DNA from: a virus
DNA length: 60,381 bases
Reading direction: 5' to 3' (one strand)
IMG/VR virus record: IMGVR_UViG_3300037235_000083
Coordinates: 1-60,381 of that record
Part shown: piece after piece, positions 22,117 through 30,571 of the stretch
Layout: every line of letters begins with the position of its first letter
How positions within the stretch are numbered: the stretch's first letter is position 1
Notes under the pieces: generated by a model
Databases searched by the model: none
The model's input: the letters and a program-made list of their open reading frames with translations, nothing else
Told to the model about the DNA's origin: nothing
Made by a program: the position numbers and the translations under genes

Positions 22117-22325
22117 AAGAGCCTGACGAAGCCCGCTGGTTCAAGCAGCTGGGGAATTGCAGTCATCCCGCGTGCACGATTCCCGCAACGGGCACTGTCA
22201 TGGGCCTCCAGAATCAGCCATTGGGAAATTACTGCGCCCGGCACGGCCAGGCGCGTATCCGGAAGGCCGCTCAGGAGCGAAACGCATGCGCCGAAGAAAG
22301 CCCCCCACCGAAGAAGCCAAGCTGA
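22113..22325 (+). CDS. Small Cys/His-rich protein with TTG start (70 aa)
   Basis: TTG at 22113 overlaps the preceding TGA; no ATG fits better. The conserved-looking core is KQLGNCSHPACTIPATGTV, then NYCARHGQARI, with CxxxxC...CxxH spacing for zinc. Function unknown. Confidence 0.55.
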   Translation: MKEPDEARWFKQLGNCSHPACTIPATGTVMGLQNQPLGNYCARHGQARIRKAAQERNACAEESPPPKKPS

Positions 22326-22666
22326 TCGAAGACGCCGAGTCGGTGGCCCTGTTCGAGTCGGCGATCCGCGCGATCACGGAACGCTACGAACAGCACAGCG
22401 AAGCGCTGTTTCAGGAATTCCTCGAAGCAGTAGACGAAGCGCGCCGTCTGCCGCGGAATAGATGCCAGGGCGACAGCCGGCCGCTGATCCGGGTACAGGC
22501 CTGTCGTGAGGAAGATCGAGCGATGCTTGAAACGCCAGCCGGCGCCGAACTGGTCCGGGAGGTCCGCGACAAGATGATCCGCGATGGGATTGTTCGGCCC
22601 GGTGATCCGACCGTCGAAGAGCTTCGCGCCGCGGGCAAGTGGCCATTCCCGGAGAAGATGCCGTGA
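22286..22666 (+). CDS. Hypothetical helical protein (126 aa)
   Basis: AGGAG is placed eight bases before the ATG at 22286. The product is charged and helical (EEAKLIEDAESVALFESAIR). It overlaps the previous gene by 40 bases and the next as GTGA. No family is recognised. Confidence 0.6.
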   Translation: MRRRKPPTEEAKLIEDAESVALFESAIRAITERYEQHSEALFQEFLEAVDEARRLPRNRCQGDSRPLIRVQACREEDRAMLETPAGAELVREVRDKMIRDGIVRPGDPTVEELRAAGKWPFPEKMP

Positions 22667-23100
22667 GCTTCGGATCGGCGCTGATCATCGGCGAGCACGA
22701 GAAGGCGGCCCTAGCCGAGCTGCGACGCCTAGCAGCCGAAAACCCGGTCAATGTGGTGGGCCTGTTCGAGCGCATTCAGACACCCGACGGCAAGCGGGCA
22801 CACATGGCTCAGATGGACGCCCAGACGGTCGATCTGCCGATGACGTACCTTGTGACCTTTTCGATCGAGAACGGCCACCCGATAGGGACCTGCCGTCACA
22901 TGTCGATGTCATCCACCCGCAAGGGCAGGGCGCCGAACCAATACGCCGTTTGGATGGTGGCCGAAGAATTGGGATTCGTGGTCGGCTTGGAAACATGCAC
23001 CGTATGGACCGAGGATCTACAGCGCGGAGCCGAACGCGCGATCGCGGTGAACGTGGTGCAGCCGATCATGGCCATCAACGTTATGCAGAAGCCGTCATAG
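22663..23100 (+). CDS. Conserved hypothetical protein (145 aa)
   Basis: GTG start (MSFGSALIIGEHEKAALAEL). The middle has CRHMSMSSTRKGRAPNQYAVW, and the C-terminal half is alpha/beta. I have seen similar small proteins in phages, but no function is known. Confidence 0.6.
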   Translation: MSFGSALIIGEHEKAALAELRRLAAENPVNVVGLFERIQTPDGKRAHMAQMDAQTVDLPMTYLVTFSIENGHPIGTCRHMSMSSTRKGRAPNQYAVWMVAEELGFVVGLETCTVWTEDLQRGAERAIAVNVVQPIMAINVMQKPS

Positions 23101-23102
23101 CG

Positions 23103-23312
23103 ATGGCTTACCCGGCGGTCTTGCCCGCGCGGCCGTGGTACTGGTGGGTATGCCTTCCGTTCGCGCTGCTTTTCCTGCTGGCTCTGGGCATTGTGGCGCT
23201 GGCATCAGCGGCGCCATATCACGGCAGCCGTTACTTGCTCGAGCGGCTAATGGATTGGTTTCTGGGCCTGAAACGACCGCGTCCTAGCCGCCTTTCTTCG
23301 CGGTCACCGTGA
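23103..23312 (+). CDS. Small membrane protein (69 aa), last rightward gene
   Basis: The ATG lies two bases after the preceding stop. The protein has one strong hydrophobic segment (residues about 12-35, YWWVCLPFALLFLLALGIVAL) and a basic C terminus. It converges with the lysis gene on the minus strand and overlaps it by 29 bases. Function unknown. Confidence 0.6.
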   Translation: MAYPAVLPARPWYWWVCLPFALLFLLALGIVALASAAPYHGSRYLLERLMDWFLGLKRPRPSRLSSRSP

Positions 23313-23868
23313 TGCGTTCGGCGTGCTCGAGGGCGTAGCGCTGCTGCCAGCCGGCGGCGATGCGGGCGAGGCGCTTGTTTTCTGCTTCGAGGCGAGCGCC
23401 CTCTGCTTTACCTTCTTCGAGAAGTTGGACACTTTCTCGGAGTAGGTCGTCGACGTCTCCGTAGTCCTCGGAGATTCGAGCAATTCGGACGGTACAGGCG
23501 TCGCTGTCGGTTCGACTACGGGACAGGTCGGCTTCGAGAGCGCTGCGCACCCGGCCAGCGTGCTGAGCAAAAGCCATGTGGTTGCGCTGGCGAAGCTGGG
23601 CCTCTTTCTCATTTTCTTTTCTCTCGGTTTGGAGTAATTCATTCAAGTGCGCCTCGCGCGCGCCCGCGTCTTCGCGATCCTGTTTCCGGTCTTTTGCGAC
23701 CTGTTCTGCCAGCTTGATTGCGGCCGCTTTGTCGTAGCGCGAAGTGATCACCGAGCCCGTGCTGACGCACACCGCGGCCGCGAGAAGACAGGGCGTCACC
23801 CACGCAAGCGGGTGAATGCGCTTGCGCTTCGGCGCGGCTTCATCGTCCACCATCTGCTCATTCATCAT
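23284..23868 (-). CDS. Rz-like inner-membrane spanin
   Basis: The 194-residue protein has a short cytoplasmic N terminus, one transmembrane segment (about residues 20-42, LAWVTPCLLAAAVCVSTGSV) and a long periplasmic coiled coil, the plan of an i-spanin. A lipoprotein gene is nested in another frame inside its 3' half, exactly as lambda Rz1 is nested in Rz. Spanin complexes fuse inner and outer membranes at the last step of lysis. Its start overlaps the upstream gene as ATGA. Confidence 0.8.
   Translation of the reverse strand: MMNEQMVDDEAAPKRKRIHPLAWVTPCLLAAAVCVSTGSVITSRYDKAAAIKLAEQVAKDRKQDREDAGAREAHLNELLQTERKENEKEAQLRQRNHMAFAQHAGRVRSALEADLSRSRTDSDACTVRIARISEDYGDVDDLLRESVQLLEEGKAEGARLEAENKRLARIAAGWQQRYALEHAERITVTAKKGG
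23304..23612 (-). CDS. Rz1-like outer-membrane lipoprotein spanin (nested)
   Basis: The frame sits entirely inside the Rz-like gene. MRKRPSFASATTWLLLSTLAGC is a lipoprotein signal with lipobox LAGC; the mature part is Pro/Ser/Thr-rich, as in Rz1. The start is either 23612 or the in-frame ATG at 23642. It should pair with the surrounding i-spanin. Confidence 0.8.
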   Translation of the reverse strand: MRKRPSFASATTWLLLSTLAGCAALSKPTCPVVEPTATPVPSELLESPRTTETSTTYSEKVSNFSKKVKQRALASKQKTSASPASPPAGSSATPSSTPNASR

Positions 23869-24212
23869 CTGCCCCCGCAGGCCTTGCCGCCGTCAACCTT
23901 GCATTCCATTAACTGCATTTGCCCCTTAAGCTCGTCGATCCGCTGGTCGCGCAATTGAAAATCCTTAGCGATCAGTTCCTTGTCGCTTACGGCCTTTTCG
24001 CGATCTTTTTCCTGCTGCGCAGCGACCACGTCGACCTTGCCGAATCTGTGATCGATATATGCAACCGCAGCGCCCGTCCATAGCAGAACGCCGACCGCTG
24101 TCTGTAGCGGCACGCTCAGACTCATGATTGACCACGGCGCGCGCGGCGGCGGAGGCGGCCGTTCGCTCTCGCCGACGTCGACCTCGCGCAAATGTCGCAT
24201 GGCTCCCATCAT
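23865..24212 (-). CDS. Single-pass membrane protein of the lysis cassette (115 aa)
   Basis: A proline-rich cytoplasmic-type N terminus is followed by one hydrophobic segment (about residues 30-52, MSLSVPLQTAVGVLLWTGAAVAYI) and a charged helix with two late cysteines. It may be an accessory holin or antiholin, judged only by location between spanin genes. Upstream of it lie about 70 non-coding bases (24213-24281). Confidence 0.55.
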   Translation of the reverse strand: MMGAMRHLREVDVGESERPPPPPRAPWSIMSLSVPLQTAVGVLLWTGAAVAYIDHRFGKVDVVAAQQEKDREKAVSDKELIAKDFQLRDQRIDELKGQMQLMECKVDGGKACGGR

Positions 24213-24281
24213 TCAATGATGGCTCAGCCTGCAATACCGCGATCGCGCTAATAACTCAATGATTCAGCACGTGCCGACGGG

Positions 24282-24374
24282 TCACTTGCCGTTGCGCGAC
24301 TTGGTCGTGAACACGGTCCACAACAGCGCTGCGAGAAGGATCAGCGCAATGACTTCTCCGGCTTCTGGAGGCAT
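24282..24374 (-). CDS. Very small membrane protein (30 aa)
   Basis: A 30-codon frame, MPPEAGEVIALILLAALLWTVF plus a basic tail, begins four bases after the preceding lipoprotein gene. It is a single hydrophobic helix with the charge pattern of a small holin-like protein. It lies within the lysis cassette, which supports a membrane role. Confidence 0.5.
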   Translation of the reverse strand: MPPEAGEVIALILLAALLWTVFTTKSRNGK

Positions 24375-24378
24375 CGAA

Positions 24379-24672
24379 TTACTTCCTGCAACCGTCCAAC
24401 GCCGCGCGAAGCACGCGCTCTGTTTCGGCGCGCGCCAGCCGATCCGCAGTGAGCAATTCCACTTTCGTGTCGATTGGAGAGTCTTTGGTGGCTTCGTCGA
24501 ACGGATACTTCACCGCCGGCACGTCAGCGACCTGGCACGGCACGCGCACCTGGACTTCTTCCTTCTGAATCTCGATCACGGGCTGAAGTGGTGGCGAGGC
24601 AGCAGTGCTGCAAGCCTGCACCAAGGTGGCTGCAAACATACCCGCCGTGAGTTTACTTAACCGGGCCAGCAT
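24379..24672 (-). CDS. Second lipoprotein, probable o-spanin
   Basis: The 97-residue protein starts with a signal-like segment MLARLSKLTAGMFAATLVQACS; the lipobox VQAC has an unusual glutamine. The mature part contains a Pro-rich stretch, then a helical region. It overlaps the preceding i-spanin-like gene by 20 bases, giving a second i-/o-spanin arrangement in this cassette. Confidence 0.6.
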   Translation of the reverse strand: MLARLSKLTAGMFAATLVQACSTAASPPLQPVIEIQKEEVQVRVPCQVADVPAVKYPFDEATKDSPIDTKVELLTADRLARAETERVLRAALDGCRK

Positions 24673-25078
24673 CGATCTGCTCAGTCAAGATTCTGTCTGC
24701 GTTCTGGCATGCGTCCAGCCCAGCGGGGCGCGGCGCGCTCGCCCTGGCCTGCCCCTCGAGCGCGGCCACGCGAACCGCGAGCGTTTGATTGGCGACCCGT
24801 GCGGCCGAAACCTCTTGCTGGGCCGCGGCGTCGGCTTTCTTGCCATCGGCCGCTGCATCCAGCGTGCGCTGATTGGCGTCGACGAGGGCCCCACGAACGG
24901 TTGTCAGGTTCGCATTGGCGATCGCCAGATCGGCTTCGCTGGTCGAGAGCTTGCCTTGCGTCGTTGTGAGGGCCGCCTGCGTCGTTGCCAGCTCACCCTT
25001 GGCAACCAGCAGCCACACGCCCAGCATGACCGCGACCGCGGCGGGCACGCCGATCTTGATGTAGTCGAGCAAGTTCAT
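24653..25078 (-). CDS. Second i-spanin-like membrane coiled-coil protein
   Basis: One N-terminal transmembrane segment (residues about 8-27, IGVPAAVAVMLGVWLLVA) is followed by a long Ala/Thr-rich coiled coil (KGELATTQAALTTTQG...). The plan is that of an i-spanin. It follows holin and endolysin genes and overlaps the lipoprotein gene. The start makes an ATGA overlap with the holin stop. Confidence 0.65.
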   Translation of the reverse strand: MNLLDYIKIGVPAAVAVMLGVWLLVAKGELATTQAALTTTQGKLSTSEADLAIANANLTTVRGALVDANQRTLDAAADGKKADAAAQQEVSAARVANQTLAVRVAALEGQARASAPRPAGLDACQNADRILTEQIDAGPVK

Positions 25079-25380
25079 TTGCCGTCCCCCCGGCCCGCGT
25101 AAACCGCGTCGCCGCGCGCGCCCTGCGCCTTGCCGAGGGCCCAGATCGCCGCGGCGACCGACGCACCCACCGCGCTAAGGCCGATGCCAAAGGACTGTAG
25201 ATCGGGCACGCCAGAGGCCTTGCAGGCCTTCCACAGCCAGATCAGCGTGCCAGTGCTGGCCACCATCATCGTGAAAAGGCAGTGCACGATCGCCATCACG
25301 TTGGCCGGCTCGATGGTCTGATTGTCCGGGCCGGTGCTGATGTGGCGCCAGAACTTCGACCAGGCGCTTTCGGGGTTCAC
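25075..25380 (-). CDS. Holin, two-transmembrane type
   Basis: The 101-residue product has two hydrophobic segments (about residues 28-50, VMAIVHCLFTMMVASTGTLIWLW, and 64-82, FGIGLSAVGASVAAAIWAL) and a charged C terminus, like small phage holins. It follows the endolysin gene directly with an ATGA-type overlap. It should form the inner-membrane lesions that release the endolysin. Confidence 0.7.
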   Translation of the reverse strand: MNPESAWSKFWRHISTGPDNQTIEPANVMAIVHCLFTMMVASTGTLIWLWKACKASGVPDLQSFGIGLSAVGASVAAAIWALGKAQGARGDAVYAGRGDGK

Positions 25381-25838
25381 GCGACGCTGTCCAGGCCGAG
25401 CAGGCCGTGCGCACGAATGATCGAGGCGATCTTGCTGGCGTACTGAGGATCGGTGGCGTAGCCGGCCGCCGCAACGGCACTGGCAAAGTCGATGCCGTTC
25501 GTGGTTTCGAACGCCGCCTGGTAGCGCGGGTTACCGAGCAGAAAGGCTGCGTGATCCTGGATAGCTCCGAGCCAGTCGCCATACTTGCGCCAGTTCGCAA
25601 GCTGCATCACCCACTGGCCGTTCAGGAATTCGCGGGTGTTCATCTGAAGCACGTCGCCGGTCCAGGAGGGATCGGCCTTCACACCGAACAGGTTGAAGCC
25701 ATCGCGCGCCAGCTGCGAGGCACCCCAGCCCGATTCGAGCGCCGCTTCGGCGATCGTGAACGAGGCCGGGATCTTGGTGATAGCGGCCGATGACTGCGCG
25801 GCCGGCGTTAGCTGACTGATGAAATCCTGCGGTGTCAT
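25377..25838 (-). CDS. Endolysin, N-acetylglucosaminidase-type
   Basis: The protein has the glucosaminidase (FlgJ-like, PF01832) pattern: IPASFTIAEAALESGWGASQLA with the catalytic Glu, NLFGVKADPSWTG, WRKYGDWLGAIQDHAAFL and GYATDPQYASKIASII. It cleaves the peptidoglycan glycan strand. No signal peptide is seen, so it depends on the holin. The ATG at 25836-25838 overlaps the upstream stop and has AGGTGG ahead of it. Confidence 0.85.
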   Translation of the reverse strand: MTPQDFISQLTPAAQSSAAITKIPASFTIAEAALESGWGASQLARDGFNLFGVKADPSWTGDVLQMNTREFLNGQWVMQLANWRKYGDWLGAIQDHAAFLLGNPRYQAAFETTNGIDFASAVAAAGYATDPQYASKIASIIRAHGLLGLDSVA

Positions 25839-26053
25839 TGGTTGGCCCACCTGTATCCAGCCGACGGTCCGGGAAACGAGGCCCTAGCGGCCCGCTCTGG
25901 CGTCGTCCCCCAGCAGCACCAGTATTCGCCCGTCCAGCGCGCCCAGCGCACTTCCGTGGGCCGCAATTGGACGTTCGAAGGGCCTACCGGCACCGTCACC
26001 GGAAAGACTCCCGGGCGCGCGGGCCTAACATTAGGTGACTGCCACGTGAACAT
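25835..26053 (-). CDS. Hypothetical protein upstream of endolysin (72 aa)
   Basis: The ATG at 26051-26053 opens a frame whose stop overlaps the endolysin start (ATGA). The product (MFTWQSPNVRPARPGVFPV...) is Pro/Arg/Trp-rich and of unknown type. It overlaps the preceding membrane-protein gene by 23 bases. Confidence 0.5.
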   Translation of the reverse strand: MFTWQSPNVRPARPGVFPVTVPVGPSNVQLRPTEVRWARWTGEYWCCWGTTPERAARASFPGPSAGYRWANQ

Positions 26054-26261
26054 AAAGGATGTACCAGGCCAGGGCGCCGAGCAGGCAAACCACCGCGGCA
26101 AAGGTGAGTAGCGTGGCGTACGGCATTGTCGGCTGCACCGGAACCACGCCGATGCCACGCGACGCCGTTGCGGCCTCGAGCGGCTTAAGCGGGGCCGGAT
26201 CAAGCGGCGCCGCCGGAACCTTTGCGGTCCAGATTGGATCGTTTGCAGGCATGGGGCGCAT
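26031..26261 (-). CDS. Small membrane protein (76 aa)
   Basis: A Pro-rich N-terminal part is followed by a C-terminal transmembrane helix (about residues 50-74, LLTFAAVVCLLGALAWYILYV). It begins the lysis cassette after a 173-base non-coding stretch and might be an accessory lysis protein. Confidence 0.55.
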   Translation of the reverse strand: MRPMPANDPIWTAKVPAAPLDPAPLKPLEAATASRGIGVVPVQPTMPYATLLTFAAVVCLLGALAWYILYVHVAVT

Positions 26262-26434
26262 TCTGGCTATGCCCGATGGCCTTAATCGCTCGAAAAACGG
26301 CCCACTGCGCGCACCGATGATCCAGAGCGAACCGCGTTTGATACGCGGGTGGACTCGTTTAGAGCACTTTCAACCCTGCGGATACTGGATTCGAATCCTT
26401 AATCCCGTATCCGTGGTGCTGTTGCCGAGGTCAG
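26262..26434. other. Intergenic stretch with inverted repeat (26379-26413)
   Basis: CGGATAC (26379-26385) and GTATCCG (26407-26413) form a 7-bp inverted repeat around the palindrome GGATTCGAATCC. There is no T-tract for a terminator and no clear promoter. It separates the fibre genes from the lysis cassette and may mark a processing or regulatory site. I see no gene here. Confidence 0.35.
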
Positions 26435-26689
26435 CTATTCTTCTTTCCAGTAACGCATGAATTTGGCATCCGCGGCATGCTCGAGCAGGTAACGGGCCAG
26501 CACTTCTCCGTCTAAACCAGTTGGTACGGCCTTCGGATTGAAGCGGTACTGGAATGTGATGCCGTCCTCATCCCTAGTGACGGTGAAGATGTAAAAAGGC
26601 CCTGGCGTTTCAGTCGACGTGTAGTGATCGACAGCGACCAGGGCGTTGCCGATTCGGAAGACAGGCGCGTTTTTGTTCCGTTTCTTCAC
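26435..26689 (-). CDS. Hypothetical protein after tail fibre genes (84 aa)
   Basis: The product MKKRNKNAPVFRIGNALVAV... is beta-rich with an acidic helical C terminus. It directly abuts the fibre-assembly gene. Function unknown. Confidence 0.55.
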   Translation of the reverse strand: MKKRNKNAPVFRIGNALVAVDHYTSTETPGPFYIFTVTRDEDGITFQYRFNPKAVPTGLDGEVLARYLLEHAADAKFMRYWKEE

Positions 26690-26986
26690 TTATGACAGCT
26701 GCTTTCTCAGAGCCTCGATCTGATCGTAGATATTGACCAGCCAGTCGCGGCCTCGTTCCGTCAGGATCGCTTCGCGCAGCCGGCGCGGCGTCACGCTCGC
26801 TTCCAGTTCGAGAATCCTGTCGTGGGCGCCGGGAAGCTGCGGCGCACCCGCGGGCGCAGCCGCTTGGGTAACGTCATGGACTTCTTCCCAATGCGCATCG
26901 ATGGCTTTGCCGATCAGATCGTCCTGCGATCCGTCGACGTCGTAGCCGTGAATCTGACCATTGGCAGGATTTTGGAAGTGGCGCAT
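26690..26986 (-). CDS. Putative tail fibre assembly protein
   Basis: AGGA precedes the ATG at 26986. The product begins MRHFQNPANGQIHGYDVDGSQ and has a helical C-terminal half; this N-terminal pattern is typical of small proteins encoded just after tail fibres that act as fibre chaperones. Assignment rests on that pattern and position. Confidence 0.6.
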   Translation of the reverse strand: MRHFQNPANGQIHGYDVDGSQDDLIGKAIDAHWEEVHDVTQAAAPAGAPQLPGAHDRILELEASVTPRRLREAILTERGRDWLVNIYDQIEALRKQLS

Positions 26987-26999
26987 CACGGTGTCCTTT

Positions 27000-27941
27000 T
27001 TACCTGCATTCGGCCCACAGATTCAACGCTTGCGCTGTGGTTCCTATGTTGTTCACCTGGTAGACGCCGCCAGGGGGCACGATGAAAGAAACGTGGTTCT
27101 GGTAGTTCAAGTTGAAATTGCTGGCCTGCGAAATGGTGACGCCATTTACCAGAGCAGAAATCGAGCCGCCGTTACCTGGACCCGTATTCCGCGTGGTCAC
27201 CGATACGTAGATCGGCCGTCCCGTCGAATTCGTGTATGCCACTCCCACCGAGCGCGCGCCGGTCTGGTCCCCCCAGGTCTGGCCGCCTGTACCGAACGCG
27301 TTCTGATTGACGAAGGCCGTCGTGGCAATCGTGGTGTTGTTGGTGCCAACCGCCTGGGTCGACGAGTTGCTTGCGCTGCCGGCAACCGTCGCGCTGGCGG
27401 CCGTCGTGGCCGTGGTGGCCGTGGTTGCTGAGCCCGCGGTCAGCGCCGAGGTCGCCGTGTTAGCCGTGGTGGCCGTGGCTGCATTGCCGGTGATGCTGAT
27501 GCCGTAGGTGTGGCCGTCGTTCTTTACGTAAATGGCCAGTAGGTCGTTCCAGCCGGCGCCCCCCGTGTCCGGATCGGTTACGTTGTTGTCGGCCGTCGAA
27601 ATCCAAAACCCGTTGCCGGAAGCCTTGATCAGCACGGCGCCGTTCGGGTAGCCGCCGATCGCGGTCTGAAGCGTCGAGTTGTACTGCGCGAGGCCCCCGG
27701 CCTGAAGCCACTGCAAGCCGGCCGTGATCTGCTCGAGCAACCCGTTGAAATCCTGACCGAACGGTGCAAAGCCGCCGCTCTCGATCGGCTGAAAGCACAA
27801 CGGCGGGAAACCATCGTTCAGGCTCGCGGCCCCGTTGATGAGGCCGATTTGCGAATTCTTCGGGATCGGGCGCGTGTACCCGGCTCCGGCGTTGATCGCG
27901 AATGGCTCTGGAAAATAGGTCGGAATCTGACTGGCAAGCAT
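27000..27941 (-). CDS. Tail fibre protein
   Basis: The 313-residue protein has an N-terminal baseplate-attachment-like region (IPKNSQIGLINGAASLNDGFPPLCFQP), GWNDLLAIYVKNDG, a Thr/Ala repeat typical of fibre shafts (GNAATATTANTATSALTAG), TTIATTAFV and a C-terminal beta domain. It likely binds the host surface. The fibre assembly gene follows directly. Confidence 0.8.
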   Translation of the reverse strand: MLASQIPTYFPEPFAINAGAGYTRPIPKNSQIGLINGAASLNDGFPPLCFQPIESGGFAPFGQDFNGLLEQITAGLQWLQAGGLAQYNSTLQTAIGGYPNGAVLIKASGNGFWISTADNNVTDPDTGGAGWNDLLAIYVKNDGHTYGISITGNAATATTANTATSALTAGSATTATTATTAASATVAGSASNSSTQAVGTNNTTIATTAFVNQNAFGTGGQTWGDQTGARSVGVAYTNSTGRPIYVSVTTRNTGPGNGGSISALVNGVTISQASNFNLNYQNHVSFIVPPGGVYQVNNIGTTAQALNLWAECR

Positions 27942-27953
27942 CGGTTGGCGTCC

Positions 27954-29366
27954 CTATGGGGCAATCGTGAATGTCACGCCGGTGGGCGGCGAGAACACGC
28001 CCGTTTGTTGCAGGATCGCCTTCTGCACAACGGAGAGCGGCGCCGGAAAGGTGAGCTGGGCCGTCATTGGGCCTGTTTCGATCACGTAGCAGTTGCCGAT
28101 CCCAGGAAAAAGCGTCATCAGCGCCTTGTTGTACGTCGGCGTCGCCGTGCGCGAAATGTTCATCAGGGCCTTGACCAGAATCAGCGTGCGGAAGATCGCA
28201 TCGGAAATGGCGAAGTTCGAGGCGACGTTCACATTGAAGAACACCGCATTGTTGAAGCCCTCGATATGCGCGCCGCTGGCTTCCTGGAATCCGAAATACT
28301 TCGCGGTCGTGGTCGGAATGTTCAGGATGCGAGTCACCCCGACGATGCGGCCCCACACGTCCAGCCCGTAGCCCTGCGCCGTGTCGATATTCCAGATCAG
28401 GTTGAAAAAGGCCTCGATGTTGGCCGCCGGGTCAACGCATTCTTCGAACGACTGGATCAGAGCCAGCAATGCAGGGCTGTTGGCGTACTGGCTTGCGATG
28501 CTGGCTTTCCAGGCCGGTAGCTCGCCGAGTTCAAAGATGAAATTGCCAACCCAGGTGAGCTGCGAATTGGGCAGCGGCGTGACAGTGAACTTGATGAGGC
28601 CCGTAAGGGCATCGAACACGTAGTCAGTCAGCGTGATCGTGGTGAGGATCGTGACGAGGTAGGAAGTGGCCCTATTGCCAACCTCGAGTTGGGCGCCCCA
28701 CAGGTAGTAACTGCCGTTCGCGCCGGTGAAGTCGTAGATTTGGAAGCGCACCTTGGTGTTATTCGGATCGGTGCCCACACCTGAAATCGAGATGCGATAC
28801 CAGCCGTTCGGAAGTGCCGTGATCGAATAGTTGGTGAGCGTCGCGATGTTCGAACCGGTGGCAACCAGGCCCCCCGTTGCAGGGTTCATCGCCACGTTCA
28901 CTGACTGCGTAGTTCCGCCCGTGAACCAGAAGATCGTGAGCGATATGTCGGTGCTGGTTGCACCCTTCACGTACGCGGACGCTGTCCAGGCCTGGGTGCC
29001 GATCGAGGCCACATCCTGGTAGACCGAACTGGCGTTGGCCGTTTGGGTGACAAGCGTGGCCGTGTTCGAACCGTCCGGCGCCGTGCCGGCGGTCGCGCCA
29101 AGCGTGACGCTTCCGAGAGTGGCCCACGGCGTTTGGCCGAAGGCCTGCGATTGCAGCAAGTTGTTCGTGCGCGGCGTGGCGTAAAGCGCCTGGTTGCCCT
29201 GCCAGTCGTTGCGCCACAGGCCAAAGAGGTTGGCCGATACCATTTCCTGGCCCACCGCGCCGATTAAAAACTGATTGGTGCCCCCGTCGCCCACCCCCAG
29301 CAGCGTCGGGCCAGGGGTCACGTAGAACTGAAACTGGCCCCCGGTGTCCTCGTCCGGAATGATCAT
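27954..29366 (-). CDS. DUF2612 baseplate protein with carbohydrate-binding-like N-terminal domain
   Basis: The start at 29366 makes an ATGA junction with the J gene. Residues about 290-470 match DUF2612 (SFEECVDPAANIEAFFNLIWNIDTAQGYGLDVWGRIVG, then YFGFQEA), a gpI/gp48-like baseplate family linking J to fibres. Residues about 70-270 form a jelly-roll-like module (WTASAYVKGATSTDISL, NGWYRISISG, YYLWGAQLEVG) similar to carbohydrate-binding modules, which is an extra domain for this family. Confidence 0.75.
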   Translation of the reverse strand: MIIPDEDTGGQFQFYVTPGPTLLGVGDGGTNQFLIGAVGQEMVSANLFGLWRNDWQGNQALYATPRTNNLLQSQAFGQTPWATLGSVTLGATAGTAPDGSNTATLVTQTANASSVYQDVASIGTQAWTASAYVKGATSTDISLTIFWFTGGTTQSVNVAMNPATGGLVATGSNIATLTNYSITALPNGWYRISISGVGTDPNNTKVRFQIYDFTGANGSYYLWGAQLEVGNRATSYLVTILTTITLTDYVFDALTGLIKFTVTPLPNSQLTWVGNFIFELGELPAWKASIASQYANSPALLALIQSFEECVDPAANIEAFFNLIWNIDTAQGYGLDVWGRIVGVTRILNIPTTTAKYFGFQEASGAHIEGFNNAVFFNVNVASNFAISDAIFRTLILVKALMNISRTATPTYNKALMTLFPGIGNCYVIETGPMTAQLTFPAPLSVVQKAILQQTGVFSPPTGVTFTIAP

Positions 29367-30571
29367 GTGTAGGTCACGGCGATGTTGGTGGCCGTGATGG
29401 TCGGGACCTGGTTGATCTGCATCAGGATCGCGGTCTGATTGGCCACCGACGTGCCGATCTGCACCGAATACACGACGGCCCAAGGTCCGAGCGCCGCGAT
29501 GTTCTGGTAGAAGCGGCTGGCCAGTATCCAGGCCCCGATGCGCGCGCGCGGGCCGCCGTCGGCTCCCGCAAACGAGGACATCACGGCACTCTGGATCAGC
29601 ACCGTCGCGTTGGGCGGAACGCCGGTGTTGTTCTGCATCGACACAGCGAACAGGACCGGCGTGGGCGTCGGGATCTGGAAATTGATCGTGTAGGAGGGAA
29701 GGGGCGCCTGGTAGCCGGAACCGTCGTCATAGACGATAACGGCCGTGTTGCCGGTGGTCGGAGCGCCCGGGCTTTTCTTGGTCCATATCGCCTTGGCGAT
29801 CGCCGCGCTCGAGCCCCCGTAGGCCGCGCAATAAACCGCATTGGCCCCGATCGTCACCCCGCCGATGGATGCAGGCGAACTGGTCGGATTGTCGATGGTG
29901 TAGGCATCCAGCACGCCCGGCAGCCCCAGGACGGCGGCCTGTATCGCCTGGGTGGATCCTTGGGCATTGTTGGCCACCGACTGCTGCCGGCGCTCTTCGA
30001 AGGCGTAGCGGGATTCGACGAGGGTCCCGGCGACGCCGGCCACCAGGTTGTTGATCGAATCCCAGCCCGGGATCGCCTTGTAGATGCGATTCAGGAACCC
30101 GATCGGGCAGGCCGTCGGTCCTACGATGGCGCACGCGAACGGCAGCACGATCGAGCCGCCCACCGGGATCGTGCCGCTGGTTGCGCAGTAGTAGATGTTG
30201 CCGGCCTGGTCGACCGCCTGGGCGTTCACCGGAATGATGGCATTCGTACGGCCGTAGCACGTGGCACTGACGACCGTCGGTTGCGCCGGCCGGCGCTTCA
30301 GGTACCAGATGCGTCCGATCGCATCCTGCATCCGCCCGCTGGCAAAAGCGGGGTCGACGCCGTTGAAAAGGGCGATCTGCTGGTTGTTAGAGTTGCCGAT
30401 AATCGCCGTCTGGCTCTGCGCCAGTTGTCCCTGCGGCGTGGAAAGACCCGTGGTGAGGCCGGCGCCCAAGGCGGCCATCTGATCCTGCTGTACGCCCGCC
30501 AAAATGGCCGATTCGGCCGGTGCTACGAATCCGGTCGACGTGAAGGCGAGCGCTGGGACGTTGGTGGGCAT
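29363..30571 (-). CDS. Baseplate J-like protein
   Basis: The 402-residue protein has the baseplate J (P2 gpJ/Mu gp47) layout: an N-terminal helical part, central IPVNAQAVDQAGNIYYCATSG, then TLVESRYAFEERRQQSVANNAQGS and a beta-rich C-terminal part. It forms the baseplate wedge ring with the gp25-like protein that precedes it in transcription. Confidence 0.85.
   Translation of the reverse strand: MPTNVPALAFTSTGFVAPAESAILAGVQQDQMAALGAGLTTGLSTPQGQLAQSQTAIIGNSNNQQIALFNGVDPAFASGRMQDAIGRIWYLKRRPAQPTVVSATCYGRTNAIIPVNAQAVDQAGNIYYCATSGTIPVGGSIVLPFACAIVGPTACPIGFLNRIYKAIPGWDSINNLVAGVAGTLVESRYAFEERRQQSVANNAQGSTQAIQAAVLGLPGVLDAYTIDNPTSSPASIGGVTIGANAVYCAAYGGSSAAIAKAIWTKKSPGAPTTGNTAVIVYDDGSGYQAPLPSYTINFQIPTPTPVLFAVSMQNNTGVPPNATVLIQSAVMSSFAGADGGPRARIGAWILASRFYQNIAALGPWAVVYSVQIGTSVANQTAILMQINQVPTITATNIAVTYT

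Noticed and set aside
26379-26413. tRNA-like GGATTCGAATCC element
   Set aside because: The base before TTC is A rather than the required G, and no acceptor or D-arm partners are found. It is listed only as an inverted repeat.
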